A DNA stretch of 33,375 nucleotides, from IMG/VR virus record IMGVR_UViG_3300003323_000602, positions 1 to 33,375 of that record; one strand, written 5' to 3'. The notes beneath the pieces are model-generated. The model ran no database searches. It had not been told where the DNA came from and saw only the letters and a program-made list of their open reading frames with translations. Within the stretch, counting starts at the first letter, position 1. Every line of letters starts with the position of its first letter. Of the stretch, positions 23,901-30,214 are shown piece after piece. This stretch comes from a virus. Position numbers and translations under genes: made by a program.

Positions 23901-24938
23901 AGTAACCCATTCTGCTTCAGTCGCAAACGAGATAGCTGCCAATACAGCTGTATTCCAGATTGCAATGTTTGAAGGTAGCAGTTGGTTATCGTCCCATGGC
24001 TTTACGTCCCAGCCGTAGTCTTGGTTACATGCGCAATTAGCATCAGTCTGATAGATTGTGCCAAGTTCTGCCAGTGAGATTTGAACTACAGGCTGTTGAA
24101 CAGTAATAACCCAAGCAGTGCCACTCCAGCTCTTCAAACGATTAACAGAAGTATCAAACCACCACTGTCCTACACGCACAGGTACAGGAGGAGTTGCAGC
24201 AACTGTCGCCAATGGCTCGACCAAAGTGATTTGAGTCGTATTGGAGTCGAGAATATATGTGGATGATGCTACTGTCCAGAATTTGTCCGATAGGTTAGGC
24301 TCTGCACTCTTAGTGAAGAATACAAATCCTTCAATGAACAAGTCGTTGTTCAAACCATCAACGAACATCGAATTTGACACGTAATCAATTTGAGTTACGT
24401 TGAATGCTGTGCCGCGTTGGTTCAAGATTTCCTGATAGGACTTTACTTTGCTGGTTGCCTTGTTGCAACGATTTTCAATCGTAAAGTATTGTGCAGGAGC
24501 TGTTGGATCGGCTGGACTCCAGAAATAATCCTGATAGTTAACAATCATATCAATGTTAACTGGAGGAACCCAGTTAAATTGCATTGTGTTTGCCCAAAGA
24601 GGCAAACGATCAATGTTAACTCCCATTAGCTTCAATTGAGCTTGGAAAGCCTTGTAGGATAGAGCCGATGTTACAGTACCAACTTGAGCAACCATTGTAG
24701 GTGCTAGTTGATATGCTTGGCGGTGCGGCGTTGATTCCTTGATCTGACGATCAACGAGTGTGCCAGTATTCTTTTCACCAATATACCCAGCCACGCGCGA
24801 TGTGTCATCCTTCGTGAGGTGACGATTCAACGCTGCATCAAATACACTTTGATTGATATCTGACTTGTATACCTCTGGTAGGTAATCTTTCAGATCCGTA
24901 AAAGGCTTCTTGTGGTCCGAGTACTGGTTGTTGCTCAA
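14997..24938 (-). CDS. Giant tail/baseplate structural protein (3313 aa)
   Basis: A single uninterrupted 9.9-kb gene, nearly 30% of the window. The N-terminus (FTDLKDYLPEVYKSDINQSV, then NRHLTKDDTSRVAGYIGEK) resembles very large structural proteins of T4-like aquatic phages. By order after gp25 and gp6 it occupies the place of T4 gene 7 (baseplate wedge, 1032 aa), so it may be an expanded wedge component; direct homology is not visible. The start is TTG, supported by AGGAG (24945-24949) six bases upstream; the next ATG is about 80 codons in. The protein contains at least six copies of a short aromatic beta motif such as WWFDTSVNRLKSWSGTAW (259-276), and about four larger beta modules at roughly 1846-1911, 2036-2099, 2109-2175 and 2813-2876. 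A GATAAATA promoter precedes it. Confidence 0.8.
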   Translation of the reverse strand: MSNNQYSDHKKPFTDLKDYLPEVYKSDINQSVFDAALNRHLTKDDTSRVAGYIGEKNTGTLVDRQIKESTPHRQAYQLAPTMVAQVGTVTSALSYKAFQAQLKLMGVNIDRLPLWANTMQFNWVPPVNIDMIVNYQDYFWSPADPTAPAQYFTIENRCNKATSKVKSYQEILNQRGTAFNVTQIDYVSNSMFVDGLNNDLFIEGFVFFTKSAEPNLSDKFWTVASSTYILDSNTTQITLVEPLATVAATPPVPVRVGQWWFDTSVNRLKSWSGTAWVITVQQPVVQISLAELGTIYQTDANCACNQDYGWDVKPWDDNQLLPSNIAIWNTAVLAAISFATEAEWVTANGFPNPSDNTQYKIWNDTTNNQLKEYDFSAAEWKVAANNFSAIVALSTGNSRWDQTIGCEPQEANQWSEQNEWIHKSEVQSHPNARRAQVPIIEYSSSIELNKWSKRTFAWFYRATADAAFKRVDTPPARFELEPIKGFATTNVLGSWYVYLHNDAADMNRNIDYTDAFPAGSKIRFTDDGILSEVYTVASAEFREILSSDPMAATIGSNQMVTVLRLEGSIYTAPLVGGGSGDPLNTRIVPVTTTYGDTWLGYHIHWLLSDIETTTTASATVPSNLYKKRDAASSISATPTPGNLPHYNAVTVGRTYQELTVLSTTLTTVMLQSALQYNGATNTYATPDSDDLRVYVNGIRQYGNYTETTSTVVPDYTVIGTAAHTNVPLNYVTGVVFDLPLPQFATLRIEVGPASFDDMGVYAVPVRTIEDETAFAIAVANGTQPVYRSLSEDLLLEQVKLSPNQYPLFNVYDVVTSDVVKASPIFAYREDPSYPVDSNTGKRIVVSSDGREYDFEQYLLDRDDNILYGYRTVSAATRYWYSPITNQVKFWDGTGWTNKILVATSNGVAVRVAIVSRLDPANPYTLSGDLWYEPVSKILRQRTGSTWVVEPNIVVNGSDPQLRTIWRHGTNEYVPQYVDKDRQPIVQGSPAGDWELVDQWMFNPEHQNKQVVKYTQLITHFSTILDAQPKIPGLLGGGIYALSQDDYDYGLGGTIKEHNDSFDTLISAVNVTNTTPINVIEFASQQYATCLTTIRELFNQYVPTVASQFGRPALASLSTFVANAVIDAYESNDFASQVFADTSAYDETTGKGIKNWVATAPMFGLSDKFRPHLNVNGTTVTLFHHDGHRSTIAYTPGEQDRLAKAIVKTPDPRTGGILGLTKTTPPPATRSAFTTAYNSPMRVGVFWYQLGGGARRLYKLAAYDITPVAPSFYDSTGAQIPDGTMYFNLSSNSVWTKQGLAWIETSATGAGDISSLWQIVDFSQLLGEVLLEVETRLYDVTPDRTELAFDYSTLHAEPNVYEDLYEDRFLQYVAEREIAAPMVNVGYTAANAFSWNYAASLISTPPANGSTPAAAGSWQALYTNCYGTPYPHLEPWKLQGFHDKPTWWDAEYLETVAARRWKYNHATQTGMWQNIRNGVIPVGRTNPDGSPATGLPNATTTYNYFSVNISDNTIAGGYAPDALLPPYYDNSAIVLDTLVRSIYTSYSAEVVAPDADFAFGEVGPTEWEWTVSTRYPYDNPVIAFEMQPARMLHYTFGPQYTLVDGLQVETTFHQVYSHEDALFHGDVYDTDQVYHVRGLNQWYVNLNRYNNFDTNGEFRELWVGWNPHLTYQFAGIVDTGTVEISNKYFDVISQDYNILLVNNGVIRDLWADSFNVSLLHIPPAIIQYNNQSAWKMEIDTVSSIARSISYYGVKAYPFTANVGSNEFSMFRYSIVAINAAARRIFVDGDQTGAFTPGIIMSITASPSNNGNYTVVSSLFDSTLNQTRVVVQEPIVSSSNVGMIELGSRSVSWNTGDPVVLSTTKFLPAPLFTNTVYYIIRTGARTFKLAETPDEAINGIYIDITSAGVGNLTVAQLQTSFNVYGGQGNTADLWFHYVIDKSDIRTFTPPFIVGGMQTLINIIDGYSAYQKDMGLMLGTADSNDFDPLTGRLTDWQSETERFMDWAFGMRNVNVKVNDAYPVKIDSSLVSVDVPTSTISVVGTNWTNGQAVRLLGTPPAPIVAGLTYYLISTPTPNTFQLGTETTPTVPVNFTNAGSGVITATTDRLLFTQTEPVWKNGTSVVMSSSQVLPDPIIAGSPYHIVLTGVPGYVRLSTSASSTDTTSYVQFETSGVGQLALALKDVQRTFPHFEMNPTRDNVWIDTPLGVLSNVIEGPYTDIRIQQTIYDQYNRPMGPDRLTVYRQDRRSHIAVRPEIPNDVDIIFDDDPYNYIHIGGGHFFTEGYEHFLIFNDSTVSGSLIYNPFLGLSTKRFDMDYFEKEDYTLRPTLGGFYLLDNEFHRNIEGAVDDMRNYYDTFALSETTEVARRSRKLLGYNGDMPFLDWLNTNAKTQFLFYKGMIQTKGSINSVKAYINSRRFVDAKIDEFWAYKLAEFGDARPRFYPRIKLLSTDSALGDVRLKFLSQTDDPTTIEFTDAQENGFHLVSFADETRWDAFPEQRARILSPLFLDGEVTDVVSTWIGTTIPAGAQNVVRYFYNTSTSKLFAYDSSAGTWTIDVTADHITVQPLSTGSTVYFNHGVISDDVRLFRRNPLSGSLTNYTTDQFTIGTGAKQYMRVNSETVSLNVADFTGIIDIYAINPSATRINPAKLIDTKANTVVTELPMWHPAIGVHSYIAIHNVDLQHESDPARYTTTLDTDPSIAWHKVNPWNNAEVGISWLDTSSMGYVPYYDSKVFPTINDRLFQWGKLAPWSTVRAFEWVQSTVPPSEWDGIVLAQMNAPIAQSEKATGTPRMTTFRRQRVQVPVTLDPLTSRVTMTPLIVSELDEVLLNADVFPATGIAQSIKYIVTNVVGNTFQLTDPQTEQLVTISDAGTNVKLTPAFDATDWHKQILVVDRISGPFAAANARAIANDSSTINWTNGYTLPGSVIAWAPSQPSQWTIGVEPFGDTVDVYVNGQLRDTAVLVSIDTATGLYKASVASPFVLNEFDTIDIVRPERIPTSEELAFNPDLEDDGTTLIQWTRDYEYTVRTVTNGDFTTNQTPTTYYYFWVEGMTTRRTGNSGISVQEIAQQLAVIPTSHIVFQTPKDDVDRSYPDPYGITSDARYATPIMYRDAIVRKVSNYLTDDNRYVVQFTRDLTLRDDITANGRQMNLKNKHEEWFLFRQEQPGTIDRKLWNRLTESMCGYTLADPTIRVPSSTRELYDARNGTDTRFGLGVDQAFVDKTLAINTVLTYLRDPTKDFTPTDINAFFDRYGFDTPARIVEAMDAIYTSFTSTHVNAIWFSTLQDALSTKAKYAELLKTSWVALHGIRVLEVGGLFD

Positions 24939-24944
24939 GGTGAG

Positions 24945-24949
24945 CTCCT
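24945..24949 (-). promoter_or_regulatory. Ribosome binding site supporting a TTG start
   Basis: AGGAG on the minus strand, six bases before TTG at 24936-24938. It is one of the best Shine-Dalgarno sequences in the cluster and decides the start of the giant gene. Confidence 0.75.
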
Positions 24950-24968
24950 AATATGTGCTATGTTGACA

Positions 24969-24976
24969 TATTTATC
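24969..24976 (-). promoter_or_regulatory. T4-type late promoter box for the giant gene
   Basis: The minus strand reads GATAAATA in the 67-base gap after gp6. The predicted start near 24963 gives a leader of about 25 bases that includes the AGGAG site. A small palindrome (TATGT/ACATA) overlaps the box and start region. Confidence 0.65.
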
Positions 24977-25005
24977 GGAGCTACCTCTCAGAAATTTACA
25001 CGGTT

Positions 25006-28000
25006 TTACCCATTCAAGCGCAAATTCGTAGCTGTATAGCCTGCAACAATGTCGATATCCCCCACGGAAATGTCCGGATAGAAGATTTCATCTTCGCGTG
25101 CTGGAACTTCAAACATGTCACCAAATTGGGTTGCAGCAGCACTTGGGACCAACACTACAGAGCTGATTTCTGTTGGCAATGCAGCGTGAATAACTGCAGC
25201 AAGTTCGGTATAGAAGAAGGTTTCTCCAAATTCCCACAGCGTAATATCGAAGAAATTACGAATTGCAGTTACCGCTATCGTCTTGATTTGGTTATCTGTC
25301 AGTGTGCGATCAGCTGATCGCACAATCTTGAACGAAGCACGCAGCTCTGGAATAGCTTTCATACCAAACAATAGCTTGATTCGGCCAGGATGCAGCACTA
25401 ACGTATCGGAAATCATCTTGTTATCCAGCAGATAACCATAGGAAGTGCGCAAGTCTAGAGGTGTTGGCAGAGCAGGTTGAACTGCCAACGGATCTTCCAA
25501 CCAACGCTTCAAAGAAGTGTAATAGCCCTTTGGAATGATGAAGCTGTCAATGATATTGGACGGCGATGGATCAACAAGGTGGTAGCGTGATGAGCGATGC
25601 ATCCACATGAAGTTTAGATTTCCCTTGCCTTCTTGACGCGACCACAAACCATCTTGCAAGATGGAAACTGAACGTACATACGATTGCATGTTATCCACTG
25701 TTCCAGCCACTGGTAGCCAATCATCTGTTACTGCCAAACGATTAAAATACACATATTCCTTTTGAAGGATTTGGATATTGGTGCCAATTGGAGCCTTTGT
25801 TGCGTTCAACAAACGGATGGTTGATGTCACAAATACACCCGAGCCACCAACTGTTACGTTGCGAGCTTCCCACTCTGTACTTGATAGTGTGCCGCCTTGT
25901 CCGATCAAAGTAACATCGCTTGTTTTTAGTGTGACAGGGTCAACAACAAATGGCACACGCAGAACAATATCAACACCAACACCAGGAGATACTACTTGGT
26001 ATTTTGGATTGATCAGATCAGCAATTCCCTGCGGATTAGTATAATCATCGGGGTCGAGATTATCCGGAACACCGTCACCATTAGCATCTTGTGGAATCAA
26101 CGACAAGCGGTGGATATCTGGTAAACCATCTTGGGTCGTTTCTTGTCCGAGAACGTCAAAATTGACGTTTGCCTTCAAAATGCCGTCCAAGCTGTTGTTT
26201 GGATTAGCTTGCAATACTACGATCATGTCGTAGTTTGATCGCAGCGTATCGTAATCAACTACGCGACTTGCATCATTGGTGTTCCAGAATGATGTTGTTA
26301 CACTCTGGCAGATCAAGCGGCGGGCCGTACGCGTAACATCATATGCAAGTTCGAGATTGCTGAATTGCGTAACGCGGATTAGTGGATACGGAATGAATTG
26401 ATTGAGTGCAGGATCAGAATTCCAGCCAACCAGTGCAAGACCTGTTTCTGTACCACCTGAACCTGAAGGTGTATCTCCAGGTGATGCGCTTTCCAACAAA
26501 GCATACCATTCAAAGGTTACCTTGTTGTAGTACAGTTCGATCTTAGACGGAGGTTGTCCGCTTGTAAGAGCTGTTGTAATTCGAGTCTTTTCAGCGGTGT
26601 TAAACACACGGCGATATGAACTCAATGGAACACCAAAGCTTGTGATTTGCAGGAAAATGTCCGTCGATGACAGCAATGGTTCAATGTACGTAGAAATTAA
26701 CGTGCTAGCGTCAACCACCGGTGTTGTAACTACAGTATCGCGATTTTCGAAGTAAATCATTCCATCATCACTGAACAATTTTACGTTCTCATACGTTCCC
26801 GAAGCATCGTGCCACGTAATGTACTTTGAATCACCAGCAAATGTGCGATTAATTGCACGCAACTTCAAAATCGAAGGATCTTGAAGCATGAATACGTTGT
26901 AGTCTTCGCCGTTGACCATACGGTCTTGCGAATAGTAGACAGACGGCGCTGTGACGCGAACGTGCTCCATGTCTTCTGCTGCAGATGCATTCTGCAGCGA
27001 ATTGATCAACGTAAACGTGAACGTCAACGTCTGAACACGACCGTAGGAGTCAACGTACGTGAAAGATGCAGACGTATTTGTAACGGCAGATTGCTGAACT
27101 ACAATATCTTGATCTAACGAACTACGAGCCCAAATGTCAAACGTACCACTCGGAATATCAGCAAATTCACCATCACCAAATACGATTCGAGCACGATTCT
27201 TGTCGCGTGTTTCGATTTCGTACTTGTTTCGCTTTGGGTTGGTGTTAAAGATAACGTTCTGAGCGTGAGCTAAGTCAACTTGAACCCATTCACCAGATTT
27301 GCCTGCAGTTGTTTCACGACGGTACGGTAACAATGATGGTTCATCAAGAGTTTCACCCGTAGCTGGATCAACATTATTAACCCATACGTCCGTATCGTTT
27401 ACGTTGTCAGCATTAATGTCATACGTTTGGTTTGGTGTAATGCCGTCAAATGTTGCACGGAAGCGCTGCAATTGTCCTTGCTTCGTAAACAGGAAGAAAC
27501 CAGTCGTATCAGACGCATCTCCGAGGCCGTCTTGTCCGTACAGCAAGGTAAATCCAGAATTTTCGGCAGGGCGACGTTCAACAATACCGAGTTTTGTATC
27601 GTATGCAACGGGAACTAATTCCATTGGTACGCTTTGTCCACTCACAGACGCCGTATAAGTGAATACGCCAGTAGATAGTGGAGTCAAGTTCCATGCATAC
27701 AATTCAAACAATACGTCCTGAATCTGGAAGCGATCAGTAGGACCAACAGTACCGAAGTCTTGTTGCAGTACGCGGTTCATGATCAAGATGAACTGATCTT
27801 TCCAGTCAACGTTTGTAACGTCGCTCCAACGAATTGTACGACCTCCCAAATCGAGACCGTTAGCATCAATGATCGATTCTGTTGTAGAAATTGATGTAAT
27901 CTTTACCAAGCCGCGTGCTGGCAATGGTCGTGCAGCTGTGTATGAGACGAGCTTAGCAAGTCTCAGGATTGATTCTTTACGTTGAGCTGACGATATGAAA

Positions 28001-28242
28001 TTTTCATGAGCATTGACGTCAAGACGATATGCGGTTAGTTCCGCAATATATGCAAAAATTTCAATGATCGCAATGAATTCCGACGTTTCGATGTAGTCAT
28101 TGAAAGTCTCTGGAAAATACAATTTCATGTAATCCAACAGACTTTGCTTTACTGTGTTGTAATCAAATGCCGCAAAATTAATGGACTGAAACGCTTCGTA
28201 CGCGCGTTCCCATGTCTCTGACCGTGATACTAATCTGCTCAT
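25006..28242 (-). CDS. 6: Baseplate wedge protein, gp6/baseplate J-like, enlarged (1078 aa)
   Basis: Wedge protein that forms the inner baseplate ring and links wedges in the T4 model. The N-terminus shows the gp6 pattern: FDYNTVKQSLLDYMKLYFPE, then DYIETSEFIAIIEIFAYIAE, YRLDVNAHENFISSAQRKES and LRLAKLVSYTAARP, followed by baseplate-J beta domains. The C-terminal part (about 960-1078) has the helical DNQIKTIAVTAIRNFFD segment and the WEFGETFFYTEL motif. At 1078 aa it is much longer than T4 gp6 (660 aa). Extra material includes a calcium-binding-like loop DANGDGVPDNLDPDD (719-733), preceded by QDGLPDI. Its start overlaps the gp25 stop (ATGA), with AAGGA 5 bases upstream, showing coupling. Confidence 0.85.
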   Translation of the reverse strand: MSRLVSRSETWERAYEAFQSINFAAFDYNTVKQSLLDYMKLYFPETFNDYIETSEFIAIIEIFAYIAELTAYRLDVNAHENFISSAQRKESILRLAKLVSYTAARPLPARGLVKITSISTTESIIDANGLDLGGRTIRWSDVTNVDWKDQFILIMNRVLQQDFGTVGPTDRFQIQDVLFELYAWNLTPLSTGVFTYTASVSGQSVPMELVPVAYDTKLGIVERRPAENSGFTLLYGQDGLGDASDTTGFFLFTKQGQLQRFRATFDGITPNQTYDINADNVNDTDVWVNNVDPATGETLDEPSLLPYRRETTAGKSGEWVQVDLAHAQNVIFNTNPKRNKYEIETRDKNRARIVFGDGEFADIPSGTFDIWARSSLDQDIVVQQSAVTNTSASFTYVDSYGRVQTLTFTFTLINSLQNASAAEDMEHVRVTAPSVYYSQDRMVNGEDYNVFMLQDPSILKLRAINRTFAGDSKYITWHDASGTYENVKLFSDDGMIYFENRDTVVTTPVVDASTLISTYIEPLLSSTDIFLQITSFGVPLSSYRRVFNTAEKTRITTALTSGQPPSKIELYYNKVTFEWYALLESASPGDTPSGSGGTETGLALVGWNSDPALNQFIPYPLIRVTQFSNLELAYDVTRTARRLICQSVTTSFWNTNDASRVVDYDTLRSNYDMIVVLQANPNNSLDGILKANVNFDVLGQETTQDGLPDIHRLSLIPQDANGDGVPDNLDPDDYTNPQGIADLINPKYQVVSPGVGVDIVLRVPFVVDPVTLKTSDVTLIGQGGTLSSTEWEARNVTVGGSGVFVTSTIRLLNATKAPIGTNIQILQKEYVYFNRLAVTDDWLPVAGTVDNMQSYVRSVSILQDGLWSRQEGKGNLNFMWMHRSSRYHLVDPSPSNIIDSFIIPKGYYTSLKRWLEDPLAVQPALPTPLDLRTSYGYLLDNKMISDTLVLHPGRIKLLFGMKAIPELRASFKIVRSADRTLTDNQIKTIAVTAIRNFFDITLWEFGETFFYTELAAVIHAALPTEISSVVLVPSAAATQFGDMFEVPAREDEIFYPDISVGDIDIVAGYTATNLRLNG

Positions 28243-28619
28243 TGCGATCCTTCGAATGTAATATGAATGTCCAAGTTACCCGTCAAATCCAATTCTATGT
28301 AGAGCAATTCAACTATAGCTTGCACGCGATTTTCATCATAGAATGGTATGATTTGAAGTTTGAGTAGCTGCACACGTGGATCGAAATCAATTACTGCTCG
28401 CAAATCCTCTTCAAGGATCGTCAATGTAATTTCATCCAGAGGCTCAAACGGCAGATCGGGAATCCTTGTACCAAAATTAGGCATCATTACACGTTCACCG
28501 CGGCGCGTGTAAATGTGACTTAGGAGGTCGAGCTTAACCAATTCAACATCGTTAATGCTGAATGTCTTAGCGCGTTGATACTCATAAGAGCTAAATCCTC
28601 GATAAATGCCTGGCGTCAT
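28239..28619 (-). CDS. 25: Baseplate wedge protein gp25 (GPW/gp25 family)
   Basis: Short wedge protein that joins the baseplate to the sheath in contractile tails and type VI secretion systems. The 126-aa length is close to T4 gp25 (132 aa). Family features: an N-terminal FSSYEYQRAKTFSINDVELV, the central HIYTRRGERVMMPNFGTRIPDLPFEPLDE block, which is the most conserved part of the family, and a C-terminal EITLTILEEDLRAVIDFDPRVQLLKL helix-strand pair. Its ATG at 28619 has only a weak AGG signal. A GATAAATA promoter lies 26 bases upstream. It is followed by the overlapping gp6 gene, so these two wedge proteins are produced together. Confidence 0.9.
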   Translation of the reverse strand: MTPGIYRGFSSYEYQRAKTFSINDVELVKLDLLSHIYTRRGERVMMPNFGTRIPDLPFEPLDEITLTILEEDLRAVIDFDPRVQLLKLQIIPFYDENRVQAIVELLYIELDLTGNLDIHITFEGSQ

Positions 28620-28644
28620 TGGATAAACCTAGTTTGGTGCTCTG

Positions 28645-28652
28645 TATTTATC
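28645..28652 (-). promoter_or_regulatory. T4-type late promoter box for gp25 and gp6
   Basis: The minus strand reads GATAAATA in the 57-base gap between the gp5 and gp25 genes. The predicted start near 28639 gives a leader of about 20 bases. The gap also holds a 12-base palindrome ATGATTTATCAT near the gp5 stop. Confidence 0.65.
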
Positions 28653-28676
28653 AGGAGGGTAGCTCATGATAAATCA

Positions 28677-30203
28677 TCAGCGTCTCCAGTACATGCCACG
28701 ATCATATGTTGTACCGCGCTCTTCGCGGTTCACCTTTGGATCGGTATACTGGAATTCTGGTGCGTGAGTGCTGTCAGAGGCAGTTGCTGTGCGAGCCCAT
28801 GGTTCGTGATCTGGCACGCGGCTAGTCAAGTATGCAATCGTTGCTTCTGTTGCCTCAGCTGCTGTTGCAGCACCTGCTGCGGGTGCACTCATTGAATTGA
28901 AGTGAATTGTACCAGCCGTAGATCTGAAAGACGATGCAGCAAGTGCATTCATAATTCCACCAGAATCGAGGTTCAAGTCTCCCGAAGCTTTCAAATCCAT
29001 TGTAGCGCCCGAGGTGATCTTCACGTTACTGCCACCCTTGACGTCAATGCTCGTACCAGCTGTAACCTTTACCGACGTTCCACCCTTGATGTCCACGCTT
29101 TGCGAGGCCGTTAATCTAATTAACTGGCTCGACTTGACGTGAATATCGTTCTTTGCTGTGATCTTAACTACATCATCAGATGATAGGTGGATTCCCTTTT
29201 TAGCAGTCATTCGAATCGTTTCATCAGACGTGAGATTCAAATCATTCAGTGAGTGAATATTCACGCGATTCGCTGAATACATATCAATTGTACCGTTCTG
29301 ATCAAATTCAATCCAATTATTTCCCTGCGCAGTAGCAATGTAGATACGTTCATTGGTATCATCGAGGATGATCTGATGTCCTGAAGTAGTACGAATACGG
29401 ACTCGGTTGTTTTCCTGACGATCATCCATTGCAAAAGCATGGAATCCCGGAGAAACTATCGCATACACATGCGAATCGTAATTGCGATCTGTTGTTCCTG
29501 TTTGTGCATTGGGATCAGAACGGCTGGTTTGATATCCTTGCGTACTTGTCCACCCATCGTGCACCGTATCTTGATCATCCTGAACGCTAGAAAATGTCTT
29601 ACCGAGGGAATCAACACTAACTCCACTTGCTGTATAATCAGCACCACGGGTACGATATTCGTAATTTGGTTCAGACTTATGGCCGAATGCTCTCTTTTGG
29701 TTAGTATTCAACGGCTCAATGAATTTTTCCATTGAAGTGTACGGGCCATACGGAGCTGCGTCCGTACCATCTTTTTGCAATTCAGGGTGATCATCATACA
29801 TGTATCGACCATGTGGCATCGTATGCGGTGTGAATTGGTCAAAAATGCAGCCGATGTAGATTCGTGACATAGGATCGCCATCGACGCACATCACAACTGC
29901 TTGTGCTCCAACCTTAGGTATCCACCAAGCACCGTAGGCGATTCCACCTTCTGATGTTTGAATCCCCGGACCGCGTGCAGCTACCTGAGATTGACCACCA
30001 AATGGCGCCATATAGATTGCCCATGGCAAATCCTCTACCGCCATTTGCATGGTATCACCCCATTGTGGACATACGATTCGTACTCGGCCCATTTCTTGAG
30101 GGTCGTTTGTATCCACAACAGTACCAATGGTGACGTTTTGTTGTACAGTGCTTTGAGGATGTCCTTGCTGAAACAAGCGTTGCTGATTTGTAATTGTTGG
30201 CAT
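28677..30203 (-). CDS. 5: Baseplate hub spike protein, gp5/VgrG-like, without a lysozyme domain (508 aa)
   Basis: Central spike of the tail. Residues about 22-120 match the gp5 OB-fold: NVTIGTVVDTNDPQEMGRVR, PWAIYMAPFGG, and GAWWIPKVGAQAVVMCVDGD followed by IYIGCIFD. Residues about 305-415 are the trimeric beta-helix: repeated eight-residue-like units such as VKITAKNDIHVKSSQLIRLT and SVKVTAGTSIDVKGG. T4 gp5 has a lysozyme between these domains; here the intervening region (about 125-300) contains a charged, tyrosine-rich linker and a strand-rich section, with no visible lysozyme motif. A C-terminal tail (about 440-508) extends beyond the helix, ending DRGMYWRR. The gene begins 11 bases after the hub gene's stop with only a weak GAGA signal. 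Confidence 0.88.
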   Translation of the reverse strand: MPTITNQQRLFQQGHPQSTVQQNVTIGTVVDTNDPQEMGRVRIVCPQWGDTMQMAVEDLPWAIYMAPFGGQSQVAARGPGIQTSEGGIAYGAWWIPKVGAQAVVMCVDGDPMSRIYIGCIFDQFTPHTMPHGRYMYDDHPELQKDGTDAAPYGPYTSMEKFIEPLNTNQKRAFGHKSEPNYEYRTRGADYTASGVSVDSLGKTFSSVQDDQDTVHDGWTSTQGYQTSRSDPNAQTGTTDRNYDSHVYAIVSPGFHAFAMDDRQENNRVRIRTTSGHQIILDDTNERIYIATAQGNNWIEFDQNGTIDMYSANRVNIHSLNDLNLTSDETIRMTAKKGIHLSSDDVVKITAKNDIHVKSSQLIRLTASQSVDIKGGTSVKVTAGTSIDVKGGSNVKITSGATMDLKASGDLNLDSGGIMNALAASSFRSTAGTIHFNSMSAPAAGAATAAEATEATIAYLTSRVPDHEPWARTATASDSTHAPEFQYTDPKVNREERGTTYDRGMYWRR

Positions 30204-30214
30204 ATAGATCTCTG

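Noticed and set aside
14997-24938. Many open frames antisense to the giant gene, up to 185 codons
   Set aside because: They have no ribosome binding sites or protein-like composition and lie wholly inside the strongly supported minus-strand gene.
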